From Frigoribacterium sp. CFBP 13712 (GTDB lineage: Bacteria; Actinomycetota; Actinomycetes; Actinomycetales; Microbacteriaceae), in NCBI RefSeq assembly GCF_014842255.1, contig NZ_JACYVH010000001.1:1-61808 (forward strand): DNA of 61,808 bases, in the 5' to 3' direction. The position numbers were made by a program, and so were the translations under genes. Of this stretch, positions 1-8,885 are shown one piece after another. The notes below the pieces were generated by a model. That model saw only the letters and a program-made list of their open reading frames with translations, was not told the origin of the DNA and searched no databases. How positions within the stretch are numbered: position 1 is the first letter of the stretch; each line of letters begins with the position of its first letter.

Positions 1-141
1 ACCACGTTCAGCACCGCCAGCGTCGAGACCGTGCGCCTCGTAGCCGAGAGGAGATGGGGCGCTGGAATCGCCAGCGGCGCGGGCATGCTGCTGCTCGCCG
101 TCGCCGCCGGGCTCCTCGGCCTCACCATCGGAACGTCATGA
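1..141 (+). CDS. C-terminal end of a membrane protein (partial)
   Basis: The first frame is open from the window edge and ends at TGA. It gives 46 residues, of which about the last 18 are an uninterrupted hydrophobic run (MLLLAVAAGLLGLTIG), so the protein probably ends in a membrane helix. The upstream part lies outside the window, so the family cannot be named. It converges on the tRNA-Val gene. That this frame is a real gene is an inference from its codon character and the membrane-like tail. Confidence 0.5.
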   Translation, partial: TTFSTASVETVRLVAERRWGAGIASGAGMLLLAVAAGLLGLTIGTS

Positions 142-192
142 TCGGCCGTCGAGCGCCAGGCTGTGCCGAACGTCTCGTGAACGGGACTTCTC

Positions 193-268
193 TGGTGGGC
201 CCTACCGGGCTCGAACCGATGACATCCACGGTGTAAACGTGGCGCTCTACCAACTGAGCTAAAGGCCC
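193..268 (-). tRNA. tRNA-Val (anticodon TAC)
   Basis: On the minus strand the sequence folds into a full cloverleaf: acceptor GGGCCTT/AGGGCCC with one G-U pair, D stem GCTC/GAGC, anticodon stem CCACG/CGTGG with loop TTTACAC (anticodon TAC), and T arm ATCGG-TTCGAGC-CCGGT. The 3' CCA is encoded at 193-195. The gene lies downstream of the peroxiredoxin gene on the same strand, separated from it by a terminator hairpin. Confidence 0.95.
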
Positions 269-311
269 CTGCGCCGGTCTGGCCGGGCGGGTCGTATCAG
301 GTTAGCGGCTG

Positions 312-334
312 AGGAGGCGCGAGTCGCGCCTCCT
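312..334 (-). terminator. Hairpin after the peroxiredoxin gene
   Basis: AGGAGGCGCGA and its exact reverse complement are separated by a single base, so the practical stem is about 10 bp with a 3-nt loop. It lies 13 bp beyond the peroxiredoxin stop codon and before tRNA-Val. There is no clear U-tract. Both arms carry the GGAGGCGCG core that recurs through the window. Confidence 0.7.
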
Positions 335-347
335 GGGCGGTGTCGCG

Positions 348-821
348 TCAGACGGTGGCCGGCACCAGGGTGTCGAGGGAGGCGCGGTAGTCGTCGATCG
401 AGCGCTCCTGGCCGGGCTCGGTGACGAAGTGCTCGCGGATGATGCCGTCGACGTCGATCAGGAACGTGGCCCGCGTCGCGAAGCCCTTGTGCTCGAGGAA
501 CACGCCGTACTCCTTCGAGACCTCGCCGTGCGGCCAGAAGTCCGCGAGCAGCGTGAAGTCGTAGCCCTTCTCGTCGGCGAAGGCCCGGAGGGTCGCCTTC
601 GAGTCGACGGAGACGACGAGCAGCTCGACGCGGTGGTCCTGGAACATCGCCAGATTGTCGCGGAGCGTGCACAGCTCTTTCGTGCAGGTGCTCGAGAACG
701 CGAGGGGGAAGAACACGAGCGCGACGGGCTTCACACCCCGGTAGTCCGACAGCCTGACGTGCTCGCCGAACTGGTTCGGCAAATCGAAGTCGGGAGCCTG
801 GATGTCGTTCTCCAGTGCCAT
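348..821 (-). CDS. Thiol peroxidase of the peroxiredoxin family (AhpE/Bcp type)
   Basis: The 157-aa protein has the one-domain peroxiredoxin layout: a PDFDLPN start, then FFPLAFSSTC with the likely peroxidatic Cys46 and a second Cys51 that could be the resolving cysteine, as in Bcp-type enzymes. Such enzymes reduce H2O2 and organic hydroperoxides in the cytosol. The ATG is chosen because GGAAGGA precedes it at good spacing; a longer frame upstream adds a basic, non-conserved stretch. AhpE proper has only one of these cysteines, so the exact subfamily is left open. Confidence 0.9.
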   Translation of the reverse strand: MALENDIQAPDFDLPNQFGEHVRLSDYRGVKPVALVFFPLAFSSTCTKELCTLRDNLAMFQDHRVELLVVSVDSKATLRAFADEKGYDFTLLADFWPHGEVSKEYGVFLEHKGFATRATFLIDVDGIIREHFVTEPGQERSIDDYRASLDTLVPATV

Positions 822-873
822 GGTGCGATCCTTCCGCGTCGGCCCGGGCGGCCGGCGACAAACACGAGCAGTG

Positions 874-901
874 ATCCTACGCCGCACGGGGGCGAACGCA
901 A
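874..901 (-). promoter_or_regulatory. Promoter of the peroxiredoxin gene
   Basis: On the minus strand TTGCGT (-35) is followed after 16 nt by TAGGAT (-10). Transcription would start near 867, giving a leader of about 46 nt that contains the GGAAGGA ribosome-binding site. Confidence 0.5.
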
Positions 902-1092
902 GGACCGCTCTCAGCGCGTGCGGAGACTCCGTGGGGCAGGGTCGGTGTCAGTCGGGGTCACTAGACTCTGGCGAGTCAGGTGGCAACGTGTTCGGAACCC
1001 GGGCGCGGACGACCTGACACTCGTCTGTCCACCGCATACGGTGCGACCCACACACGGTGCTATCAACACCACGAGATTGATTGAGGTCAAGG

Positions 1093-3837
1093 GTGACGGT
1101 AAACGACCAGGACCCGTACACGGTCGACACGACCGATCGCGATCCCGAAGAGACCGCCGAATGGCGGGAGTCGCTCGACTCCCTCGTGGCGGCCCAGGGG
1201 CACGAACGGGCTCGCGAGATCATGAAGAGCCTGCTGAGCCGGTCGAGCGAACTCCACCTCGGCGTGCCGATGGTCCCCAAGACGGACTACGTCAACACCA
1301 TCGCCACCGAAGACGAGCCCGAGTTCCCCGGCGACGAAGAGCTCGAGCGCCGTTACCGCCGGTGGATCCGCTGGAACGCCGCGATCACCGTGCACCGCGC
1401 CCAGCGCCCCGGTGTCTCGGTCGGCGGTCACATCTCGACCTACGCCTCGTCCGCCGCCCTCTACGAGGTCGGCTACAACCACTTCTTCCGCGGCCAGGAC
1501 CACGCCGGCGGCGGAGACCAGATCTTCTTCCAGGGCCACGCCTCCCCCGGCATGTACGCCCGCGCGTACCTCGAGGGCCGCCTCGGCACCGACCAGCTCG
1601 ACGGGTTCCGTCAAGAGAAGTCGCATGCCTCGGGCGGGCTCAGCTCGTACCCGCACCCGCGGCTCATGCCGTCGTTCTGGCAGTTCCCGACCGTGTCGAT
1701 GGGTCTCGGCCCGATCAACGCGATCTACCAGGCGCAGGTCGCGAAGTACCTCACCAACCGCGGCATAAAAGACGCCTCCGACCAGCAGGTCTGGGCGTTC
1801 CTCGGCGACGGCGAGATGGACGAGGTCGAGAGCCGCGGTCAGCTGCAGGTCGCAGCCAACGAGGGTCTCGACAACCTGAACTTCGTCATCAACTGCAACC
1901 TGCAGCGACTCGACGGCCCGGTGCGCGGCAACGGCAAGATCATCCAGGAGCTCGAGAGCTTCTTCCGCGGTGCTGGCTGGAACGTCATCAAGGTCGTCTG
2001 GGGTCGCGAATGGGACGACCTGCTCGCCCGCGACACCGAGGGCGCGCTGCTCAACCTGATGAACACGACGCCCGACGGCGACTTCCAGACCTACAAGGCC
2101 GAGAGCGGCGCCTACGTCCGCGAGAACTTCTTCGGTCGCGACCCCCGCGCCCTCGAGCTCATCAAGGACTTCACCGACGACCAGGTCTGGAACCTCAAGC
2201 GCGGCGGGCACGACTACCGCAAGGTCTACGCCGCGTTCAAGGCCGCCGCCGAGCACAAGGGCCAGCCGACCGTCATCCTGGCGAAGACCGTCAAGGGCTA
2301 CGGTCTCGGGCCGTCGTTCGAGGGCCGCAACGCGACCCACCAGATGAAGAAGCTGACGCTCGACAACCTCAAGCAGTTCCGTGACGAGATGCGCATCCCG
2401 ATCTCCGACTCGCAGCTCGACGAGAACCCGTATCTGCCGCCGTACTACCACCCCGGCAACGACGACGAGGCGATCCAGTACCTCCACGAGCGTCGGCGCG
2501 CCCTCGGCGGCTACGTGCCCGAGCGTCGCTCGAAGTACACGCAGATCTCCGTCCCCGAGTCGACGTCGTACGACGTCGTCAAGAAGGGCTCCGGCAAGCA
2601 GGAGGTCGCCACCACGATGGCCTTCGCGCGACTGCTGAAAGACCTGCTGCGCTCGAAGGACTTCGGCCACCGCATCGTGCCGATCATCCCGGACGAGGCC
2701 CGCACGTTCGGCATGGACGCCTACTTCCCGACGTCCAAGATCTACAACCCCAACGGGCAGCACTACACCTCGGTCGACCGCGAGCTGCTGCTGGCGTACA
2801 AGGAGAGCCCCCAGGGTCAGCTCCTGCACGTCGGCATCAACGAGGCCGGCGCGTTCGCGGCGTTCACCGCGGTCGGCACGTCGTACTCGACGCAGGGCGA
2901 GCCGCTCATCCCGGTCTACGTCTTCTACTCGATGTTCGGCTTCCAGCGGACCGGAGACGCCATGTGGGCGGCCGGCGACCAGATGGCCCGCGGGTTCATC
3001 ATCGGCGCAACGGCCGGTCGCACGACGCTCACCGGCGAGGGCCTGCAGCACGCCGACGGCCACTCGCTGCTGCTCGCCTCGACGAACCCGGCGGTCGTCT
3101 CGTACGACCCCGCCTTCGGCTACGAGCTCGGTCACATCGTCAAGTCGGGCATGGACCGCATGTACGGCACCGACGAGAACGGCGCCCCGACGCACGCCGA
3201 CCCGAACGTCATGTACTACGTGACCGTCTACAACGAGCCGATGCAGCAACCGGTCGAGCCCGACGACGTCGACGTGGACGGCATCGTCCGCGGCATCTAC
3301 AAGCTCAAGGGCGCCGAGAACCTGGGCCCCCGCGCCCAGCTGCTCGCCTCGGGCGTCGGTGTGCCGTGGGTGCTCGAAGCCCAGCGTCTGCTCGCCGACG
3401 ACTGGAACGTCGCCGCTGACGTGTGGAGCGTCACCTCCTGGAACGAACTGCGACGCGACGGCCTCGCCGCCGAAGAGCACAACTTCCTCAACCCGGAGGC
3501 CGAGCAGCGCACGCCGTACGTCACCGAGAAGCTGCAGGGAGCCGAGGGTCCGTTCATCGCGACCAGCGACTTCATGGCCGCCGTGCCCGACCAGATCCGC
3601 GAGTACGTCCCCGGCGACTACCTCACGCTGGGCGCCGACGGCTTCGGCTTCTCCGACACCCGGGCCGCCGCTCGTCGATTCTTCAAGATCGACGGACCCT
3701 CGGTCGTCGTCCGCACGCTGCAGGCCCTGGCCCGCCGCGGCGACGTCGAGCCGGGCGTCGTCCAGCAGGCCATCGACAAGTACCGGCTGAACGACGTGAC
3801 CGCCGGCACCAGCGGCAACGCCGGCGGGGAGAGCTGA
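1093..3837 (+). CDS. aceE: Pyruvate dehydrogenase E1 component, homodimeric type
   Basis: This 914-aa protein is the thiamine-diphosphate-dependent E1 subunit that decarboxylates pyruvate and passes the acetyl group to E2. Seen in the sequence: the actinobacterial block WRESLDSLV with DYVNTI and [22 protein letters not shown], the [20 protein letters not shown] region, and the TPP-binding motif starting GDGEMDE and ending in INCN. Length fits single-chain AceE, not the two-chain type. The GTG start has GAGG six bases upstream; an in-frame TTG four codons earlier is less likely. It is followed nine bases later by fasR, so acetyl-CoA supply and fatty-acid synthesis are adjacent, as in other actinobacteria. 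Confidence 0.97.
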   Translation: MTVNDQDPYTVDTTDRDPEETAEWRESLDSLVAAQGHERAREIMKSLLSRSSELHLGVPMVPKTDYVNTIATEDEPEFPGDEELERRYRRWIRWNAAITVHRAQRPGVSVGGHISTYASSAALYEVGYNHFFRGQDHAGGGDQIFFQGHASPGMYARAYLEGRLGTDQLDGFRQEKSHASGGLSSYPHPRLMPSFWQFPTVSMGLGPINAIYQAQVAKYLTNRGIKDASDQQVWAFLGDGEMDEVESRGQLQVAANEGLDNLNFVINCNLQRLDGPVRGNGKIIQELESFFRGAGWNVIKVVWGREWDDLLARDTEGALLNLMNTTPDGDFQTYKAESGAYVRENFFGRDPRALELIKDFTDDQVWNLKRGGHDYRKVYAAFKAAAEHKGQPTVILAKTVKGYGLGPSFEGRNATHQMKKLTLDNLKQFRDEMRIPISDSQLDENPYLPPYYHPGNDDEAIQYLHERRRALGGYVPERRSKYTQISVPESTSYDVVKKGSGKQEVATTMAFARLLKDLLRSKDFGHRIVPIIPDEARTFGMDAYFPTSKIYNPNGQHYTSVDRELLLAYKESPQGQLLHVGINEAGAFAAFTAVGTSYSTQGEPLIPVYVFYSMFGFQRTGDAMWAAGDQMARGFIIGATAGRTTLTGEGLQHADGHSLLLASTNPAVVSYDPAFGYELGHIVKSGMDRMYGTDENGAPTHADPNVMYYVTVYNEPMQQPVEPDDVDVDGIVRGIYKLKGAENLGPRAQLLASGVGVPWVLEAQRLLADDWNVAADVWSVTSWNELRRDGLAAEEHNFLNPEAEQRTPYVTEKLQGAEGPFIATSDFMAAVPDQIREYVPGDYLTLGADGFGFSDTRAAARRFFKIDGPSVVVRTLQALARRGDVEPGVVQQAIDKYRLNDVTAGTSGNAGGES

Positions 3838-3845
3838 CCGGCCCC

Positions 3846-5081
3846 GTGAGCGCCGAGCGGGTTCCGAGCTCGCCCATGGAGCCGTCCGCAGCCACGAAAG
3901 AGCGCACGCTCGCGTGGCTGCGGACGGTCTCGGGCGAACTCTCGACCAAGACCATCAAGCGACTGGAAGAGACGCTGCCCTGGTACGGCGACATGCCCCC
4001 GGGGCGGCGCTCGGCCGTGGGTCTCGTCGCCCAGGCGGGCATCACGTCGTTCATCAGCTGGTTCGACGACCCTCGATCCACCCCGTGGATCGCGGCGGAC
4101 GTCTTCGGGGCCGCGCCCCGCGAGCTGCTTCGCTCGATCAGCCTCCAGCAGACGCTGCAGCTCATCCGCGTCACCGTCGAGGTCGTCGAAGAACGGGTCA
4201 AGGACGGCGACGACTCGCTGCGCGAGGCCATCCTGCTCTACTCGCGCGAGATCGCCTTCGCCTCGGCCGACGTCTACGCGCGTGCCGCCGAGGCGCGCGG
4301 TCTCTGGGACGCCCGTCTCGAGGCGCTGGTCGTCGACTCCATCCTCAGCGGCGAGTACGACGACGAGCTGCCCAGCCGCATCGCCGCGCTCGGGTGGCAC
4401 GGGCACGGCGAGGTGTCCGTCCTCGTCGGGACGACGCCGCGGATGCTCGACGTCGACATGCTCCGCCGCACGGCGCGCCACCTGGCCGCCGACGTGCTCA
4501 TCGGCGTCCAGGGTCGACGACTCGTGCTGGTGATCGGCCGAGCCGAAGAGACCCTCGACGAGAACGGCACCCCGACCTCCACCAGCCGACCCTCGTTCAC
4601 CGACATCGCGAAGGCCCTCGAGCCCGGCTTCGGCGACGGTCACCTCGTGCTCGGACACGAGGTGCCCAGCCTCGTCGACGCCTCGAAGAGCGCCAAGACC
4701 GCGTTGGCCGGCTTCTCGGTGGCCCGGTCGTGGCGGAACGCCCCCCGCCCCGCACTCGCCGACGACCTCCTGCCCGAACGCGCCCTCGCCGGCGACCCCG
4801 TCGCCCGCTCGACACTCGTCAACCGCGTGTACAAGCCGCTGAAGAACCATTCGACCGAGCTCCTGACCACGCTCTGGTGCTATCTCGACAACGGGCGATC
4901 CCTCGAGGCGACCGCTCGCGAGCTCTTCGTGCACCCGAACACCGTCCGCTACCGACTCAAGCGGGTCTCCGACGTCATCGGCTGGGACGCCACCGGCGCA
5001 CGGGAGGCGCTCATCCTGCAATCGGCGCTCATCCTGGGGTCGATAGCCGACCACGACGGGCAGGCGGGGCGGCGTCGCTGA
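3846..5081 (+). CDS. fasR: FasR, PucR-type regulator of fatty-acid synthesis
   Basis: The 411-aa protein ends with a PucR-type helix-turn-helix: ARELFVHPNTVRYRLKRVSDVIGWD, within the last 60 residues. A helical N-terminal region precedes it. FasR in Streptomyces and mycobacteria activates the adjacent fab operon and responds to long-chain acyl-CoA; the identical position directly before fabD is the main reason for the name. The GTG is chosen because GGGGAGAG precedes it; an ATG ten codons downstream is possible. The gene starts nine bases after the aceE stop and may be co-transcribed with it. Confidence 0.9.
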   Translation: MSAERVPSSPMEPSAATKERTLAWLRTVSGELSTKTIKRLEETLPWYGDMPPGRRSAVGLVAQAGITSFISWFDDPRSTPWIAADVFGAAPRELLRSISLQQTLQLIRVTVEVVEERVKDGDDSLREAILLYSREIAFASADVYARAAEARGLWDARLEALVVDSILSGEYDDELPSRIAALGWHGHGEVSVLVGTTPRMLDVDMLRRTARHLAADVLIGVQGRRLVLVIGRAEETLDENGTPTSTSRPSFTDIAKALEPGFGDGHLVLGHEVPSLVDASKSAKTALAGFSVARSWRNAPRPALADDLLPERALAGDPVARSTLVNRVYKPLKNHSTELLTTLWCYLDNGRSLEATARELFVHPNTVRYRLKRVSDVIGWDATGAREALILQSALILGSIADHDGQAGRRR

Positions 5082-5084
5082 GGC

Positions 5085-5098
5085 CGACCCGCGCCTCC
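5085..5098 (-). repeat. 14-mer repeat, reverse orientation
   Basis: This is an exact CGACCCGCGCCTCC, the reverse complement of the window-wide GGAGGCGCGGGTCG. It lies four bases after the fasR stop, in the 112-bp gap before fabD. No hairpin partner is adjacent. Confidence 0.6.
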
Positions 5099-5181
5099 GC
5101 GGCAGTCGTCCTGGCGAGAAGCGACAAGCCCCGCCCCGATCTTTGGTCGAGTTGCTACACCTGCGAGGCCCCTCGGGGCGG

Positions 5182-5193
5182 CATGATGGATCA
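5182..5193 (+). promoter_or_regulatory. Possible leaderless promoter of fabD
   Basis: CATGAT sits six bases before the fabD GTG, the spacing seen at many other starts in this window where transcription would begin on the start codon. The first base departs from the TANNNT consensus, and there is no good Shine-Dalgarno sequence. FasR would be expected to bind just upstream in the 5082-5181 gap. Confidence 0.4.
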
Positions 5194-6114
5194 GTGATCG
5201 TTGTCGTTGCGCCCGGCCAGGGCTCCCAGAAACCCGGATTCCTCGAACCGTGGCTCGCCGACCCGCAGCTCGCCGAGCTGCTCGGCAGCCTGTCGGCCGC
5301 CGCCGACGTCGACCTCGTCGCCCACGGCGCGACCTCCGACGCCGACACCATCCGCGACACCGCGGTGGCGCAGCCCCTCATCGTCGCCGCGGGCATCCTC
5401 ACGGCCCGCGCCCTCTTCGACCGCGTCGACCGCGCACGCGTGGCCGGTGTCGCCGGGCACTCCGTCGGCGAGTTCACCGCCGCCGCGGTCTCGGGGGTCC
5501 TCACCGACACCGACGCCGTCGCCCTCGTCGCCGAACGGGGCCGGGCCATGGCCGAAGCCGCCACGCAGGCCGAGACCGGCATGAGCGCCGTCCTCGGCGG
5601 AGACCAGGCCGAACTGCTCGCCCGCCTCGACGAGCTCGGACTCGAGCCGGCCAACTACAACGGCGGCGGTCAGATCGTCGTCGCCGGCGAGCTCACCGCC
5701 CTCGCTGCCCTAGCCGAGCAGCCGCCCGCCAAGGCGCGCGTCATCCCCCTGCAGGTCGCCGGCGCCTTCCACACCCGTCACATGCAGCCCGCGGTCGAGC
5801 GACTCCGCACCGCGGCCTCCGCCGTGACCACGGCCGACCCCGATCTGACGCTCTGGACGAACAACGACGGCAGCGTCGTCACCGAGGGCGCCCGATTCGT
5901 GGACCTCATGGTCGGTCAGGTGTCGTCGCCCGTCCGCTGGGACGCCACGATGGAGTCGTTCTCCGCCGCCGGCATCACGGGCCTGATCGAGCTGGCACCC
6001 GCCGGCGCCCTGACCGGACTCGCCAAGCGCGCGCTGAGGGGCGTCCCCTCCGTCGCCATCACGACACCCGACGACCTCCAGGCCGCCGTCGACCTCATCG
6101 AGGGAGCAGCATGA
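5194..6114 (+). CDS. fabD: Malonyl-CoA:ACP transacylase
   Basis: FabD moves malonyl groups from CoA to acyl carrier protein for the type II fatty-acid synthase. The 306-aa product begins with the family signature APGQGSQKPG and has the nucleophile elbow GHSVGEF with catalytic Ser90, then GAFHTRHM containing the expected catalytic His. Length is typical. The GTG is chosen because it places APGQGSQ at residue 6; a longer frame upstream adds an unrelated stretch. The stop overlaps the fabH start by ATGA, so the two are translationally coupled. Confidence 0.96.
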   Translation: MIVVVAPGQGSQKPGFLEPWLADPQLAELLGSLSAAADVDLVAHGATSDADTIRDTAVAQPLIVAAGILTARALFDRVDRARVAGVAGHSVGEFTAAAVSGVLTDTDAVALVAERGRAMAEAATQAETGMSAVLGGDQAELLARLDELGLEPANYNGGGQIVVAGELTALAALAEQPPAKARVIPLQVAGAFHTRHMQPAVERLRTAASAVTTADPDLTLWTNNDGSVVTEGARFVDLMVGQVSSPVRWDATMESFSAAGITGLIELAPAGALTGLAKRALRGVPSVAITTPDDLQAAVDLIEGAA

Positions 6115-7121
6115 CCACCCCCCAGCTCAGCCAGAACACCGGCGCGCAGTTCACCCGCATCTACGCCATCGGCGCCGCCCGCGGTGAGAACGTCGTGCCG
6201 AACGCCGACATCGTCGAGCCGATCAACTCGTCCGACGAGTGGATCCAGCAGCGCACCGGCGTCGTCACCCGCCGTCGGGCCGGCAAGGACGTCAAGGTCG
6301 TCGACCTCGCCGAGACCGCCGCGAAGGAGGCGATCGAGAAGTCGGGCATCCGCCCCGACCAGATCGGCGCCGTCCTCGTCTCCACCATCGGCGGCGGCGT
6401 GGCCACCCCGTCGGTGGCGTCGCTGCTCGCCGAGCGCGTCGGGGCCAACCCCGCGGCGGCCTACGACATCTCCGCCGCATGCGCCGGCTACACCTACGGC
6501 ATCGCGCAGGCCGACTCGTTCGTGAAGTCGGGTCTCGCCGAGTACGTGCTCGTGGTCGGCGCCGAGAAGCTCAGCGACGTCATCGACCCGACCGACCGCA
6601 CGATCTCGTTCCTCCTCGCCGACGGCGCGGGCGCGGCGATCGTCGGCCCCGCCGAATCGGCCGGGATCGGGCCGACCGTCTGGGGCTCCGACGGCTCCAA
6701 GTGGGACGCCATCGGCATGACGAACACGATGGTCGAGTACCGCGAGGGCAACGGGGACGTGCCGTGGCCCACCCTGCGCCAAGAGGGCCAGACCGTGTTC
6801 CGCTGGGCCGTCTGGGAGATGGTCAAGGTCGCGAAGCTCGCCCTCGAGCGTGCCGGCGTGACCTCCGACCAGCTGGCCGCGTTCGTGCCCCACCAGGCCA
6901 ACATGCGCATCATCGACGAGTTCGCGAAGCAGCTCGGTCTGCCCGAGTCGGTCGTCATCGGCCGAGACATCGCGACGATGGGCAACACGTCGGCCGCGAG
7001 CATCCCGCTGGCGACCCACCGCCTCCTCGACGAGCACCCCGAGCTCAGCGGCGGTCTCGCCCTGCAGATCGGCTTCGGCGCGGGCCTCGTCTTCGGCGCC
7101 CAGGTCGTCGTGCTCCCGTAG
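6111..7121 (+). CDS. fabH: 3-oxoacyl-ACP synthase III
   Basis: FabH starts fatty-acid synthesis by condensing an acyl-CoA primer with malonyl-ACP. The 336-aa protein has the catalytic triad of the family: Cys124 in ISAACAGY, His in PHQANMRI and Asn in GNTSAASIP, plus the C-terminal GFGAGL loop. GAGGGAGC precedes the ATG. In actinobacteria FabH often accepts branched primers; nothing seen here settles primer choice. It is second in the fab operon and overlaps fabD. Confidence 0.96.
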   Translation: MTTPQLSQNTGAQFTRIYAIGAARGENVVPNADIVEPINSSDEWIQQRTGVVTRRRAGKDVKVVDLAETAAKEAIEKSGIRPDQIGAVLVSTIGGGVATPSVASLLAERVGANPAAAYDISAACAGYTYGIAQADSFVKSGLAEYVLVVGAEKLSDVIDPTDRTISFLLADGAGAAIVGPAESAGIGPTVWGSDGSKWDAIGMTNTMVEYREGNGDVPWPTLRQEGQTVFRWAVWEMVKVAKLALERAGVTSDQLAAFVPHQANMRIIDEFAKQLGLPESVVIGRDIATMGNTSAASIPLATHRLLDEHPELSGGLALQIGFGAGLVFGAQVVVLP

Positions 7122-7199
7122 CGCGCCGCGCCTCCCCCAGCTTTCCGCCTGTATAGGCTTTACCCCGGTCAACCGACACCCCACAAGGAGAACAACACC

Positions 7200-7448
7200 A
7201 TGGCACTGTCCACCGAAGAAGTCCTCGCCGGCCTGGCCGAGCTCATCAACGACGAGACCGGCATCGCGACCGACACGGTCGAGATGGGCAAGTCGTTCAC
7301 CGACGACCTCGACATCGACTCGATCTCGATGATGACCATCGTCGTCAACGCTGAAGAGAAGTTCGACGTCAAGATCCCCGACGAAGAGGTCAAGAACCTC
7401 AAGACCGTCGGCGACGCCGTCACCTTCATCACCAAGGCACAGGACTAG
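7200..7448 (+). CDS. acpP: Acyl carrier protein
   Basis: This is an 82-aa acidic protein with the phosphopantetheine attachment site DLDIDSISMM, in which Ser41 carries the prosthetic group. It shuttles growing acyl chains between the fab enzymes. An AAGGAGAA ribosome-binding site lies at good spacing before the ATG. A 78-bp gap after fabH contains TAGGCT at 7154-7159, which could be an internal -10 element, though I see no matching -35. Hairpins follow the gene before fabF. Confidence 0.97.
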   Translation: MALSTEEVLAGLAELINDETGIATDTVEMGKSFTDDLDIDSISMMTIVVNAEEKFDVKIPDEEVKNLKTVGDAVTFITKAQD

Positions 7449-7458
7449 ACGTCAGCGG

Positions 7459-7514
7459 CCCGGTCGTTCCCTCCCGGGACCGACCGGGCGCCCACGTCGA
7501 CGGGACCGCCCGTC
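7459..7514 (+). terminator. Two intercistronic hairpins between acpP and fabF
   Basis: The first hairpin (7459-7488) pairs CCCGGTCG with CGACCGGG and extends inward with TCCC/GGGA across one mismatch. The second (7499-7514) is GACGGG-ACCG-CCCGTC. There is no U-tract, so they look like partial terminators or RNA-stability elements. They would raise acpP transcript over fabF, which fits the large amounts of carrier protein that cells need. Confidence 0.55.
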
Positions 7515-7561
7515 AGGCAGGCCGCACGCCCGTCCCGGGCAGTCCCTTCAGGAGAACAGTC

Positions 7562-8800
7562 ATGACCAAGAAGATCGTCGTCACCGGCCTCGGTGCCACC
7601 ACCCCCCTCGGCGGCACCGCCACCGAGAGCTGGCAGAACCTGCTGGCCGGCCAGTCGGGCATCACCACCCTCGAGCAGGAGTGGGTCGCCAAGTACGAGC
7701 TGCCCGTCACCTTCGCCGGGCAGGCCCGCGTGCCGTCCGCCGACGTGCTCGACCGTCGCGAGACCAAGCGCCTCGATCCCTCCAGCCAGTTCGCCCTCAC
7801 CGCGGCGCGCGAGGCCTGGGCCGACGCCGGTTCGCCCGAGGTCGTCCCCGAGCGGTTCATCGTCGACTGGGCCACCGGCATCGGCGGCGTCTGGACCCTC
7901 CTCGACGGCTGGGACACCCTCCGCGAGAAGGGGCCCCGCCGCGTCCTCCCGATGACCGTCCCCATGCTCATGCCGAACGGCCCCGCCGCCGCGATCTCGA
8001 TGACGCTCGGAGCCCGTGCCGGCGCCCGCACGGTCGTCTCGGCCTGCGCCTCCAGCACCGAGTCCATCGCGATGGCCTACGAGCACCTCCAGTCCGGTCT
8101 GGCCGACATCGCCATCGCCGGCGGCTCCGAGGCGGCCATCCACCCGATGCCGCTCGCCTCATTCGCCGCCATGCAGGCGCTCTCGAAGCGCAACGACGAC
8201 CCGGCCACCGCCTCCCGTCCCTACGACGTGACCCGTGACGGCTTCGTCCTCGCCGAAGGAGGCGCGGCGCTCGTCCTCGAGACGGAGGAGCACGCGCTCG
8301 CCCGCGGCGCCCGCATCTACGCCGAGCTGATCGGCGGCGCCGTCACCAGCGACTCGTACCACATCACCGCGCCCGACCCCGAGGGCAACGGTGCCGCCCG
8401 CGCCGTCATCACCACCCTCGAGAACGCCGGCGTCGACCGTGACCAGGTCGTGCATGTCAACGCCCACGCGACGAGCACCCCGGTGGGCGACATCGCCGAG
8501 TACCACGCCATCAAGCGCGTCTTCGGCGAGCACACCCCGAAGCTGATCGTCTCGGCGACGAAGGCGGCCACCGGGCACCTGCTCGGCGGCGCCGGCGGCA
8601 TCGAGGCCCTCTTCACCGTGAAGGCCCTGCACGAGCGCCTCGCTCCCCCGACGATCAACGTCACCCAGATGGACGACGAGATCGACATGGACGTCGTGGT
8701 CGGCGAGCCCCGTGCGCTGCCCGACGGCGAGATCGTCGCGCTGAGCAACTCGTTCGGCTTCGGCGGCCACAACGCCGTCATCGGGTTCCGTTCGGTCTGA
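7562..8800 (+). CDS. fabF: 3-oxoacyl-ACP synthase II
   Basis: FabF elongates acyl-ACP with malonyl-ACP. The 412-aa thiolase-fold protein has catalytic Cys162 in SACASSTES and the two histidines in NAHATSTPVGD and KAATGHLLGGAGG, then the C-terminal NSFGFGGHNA loop. CAGGAGAA precedes the ATG. It is the last gene of the fab operon and ends in a perfect hairpin shared with the convergent DUF3145 gene. A GGAGGCGCG core lies inside the gene near 8268. Confidence 0.97.
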   Translation: MTKKIVVTGLGATTPLGGTATESWQNLLAGQSGITTLEQEWVAKYELPVTFAGQARVPSADVLDRRETKRLDPSSQFALTAAREAWADAGSPEVVPERFIVDWATGIGGVWTLLDGWDTLREKGPRRVLPMTVPMLMPNGPAAAISMTLGARAGARTVVSACASSTESIAMAYEHLQSGLADIAIAGGSEAAIHPMPLASFAAMQALSKRNDDPATASRPYDVTRDGFVLAEGGAALVLETEEHALARGARIYAELIGGAVTSDSYHITAPDPEGNGAARAVITTLENAGVDRDQVVHVNAHATSTPVGDIAEYHAIKRVFGEHTPKLIVSATKAATGHLLGGAGGIEALFTVKALHERLAPPTINVTQMDDEIDMDVVVGEPRALPDGEIVALSNSFGFGGHNAVIGFRSV

Positions 8801-8805
8801 ACCAT

Positions 8806-8850
8806 CGAAGGAGGCGCGGGTCGTGACGATCACGACCCGCGCCTCCTTCG
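8806..8850. terminator. Bidirectional terminator built from two 14-mer copies
   Basis: A perfect 21-bp stem with a 3-nt loop separates convergent fabF and DUF3145. Each arm contains an exact copy of GGAGGCGCGGGTCG (8810-8823 forward, 8833-8846 reverse), so the repeat is used here as terminator material. No U-tract is obvious on either side. Confidence 0.8.
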
Positions 8851-8885
8851 TGCGCCGCGACCGCACCGACCGCCGCGCGCTCGGG

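Noticed and set aside
962-967. TAGACT as the aceE promoter
   Set aside because: It matches a -10 box, but there is no convincing -35 and TACGGT at 1034 is equally plausible, so neither was listed as a feature.
1087-3480. Long open frame on the strand opposite aceE
   Set aside because: It is a mirror of the aceE codon pattern, common at this G+C content. It has Val/Arg/Gly-rich composition with no recognisable motif.
7152-7159. TATAGGCT as a firm internal promoter of acpP
   Set aside because: No -35-like hexamer at 16-18 bp upstream; it is mentioned only in the acpP entry.
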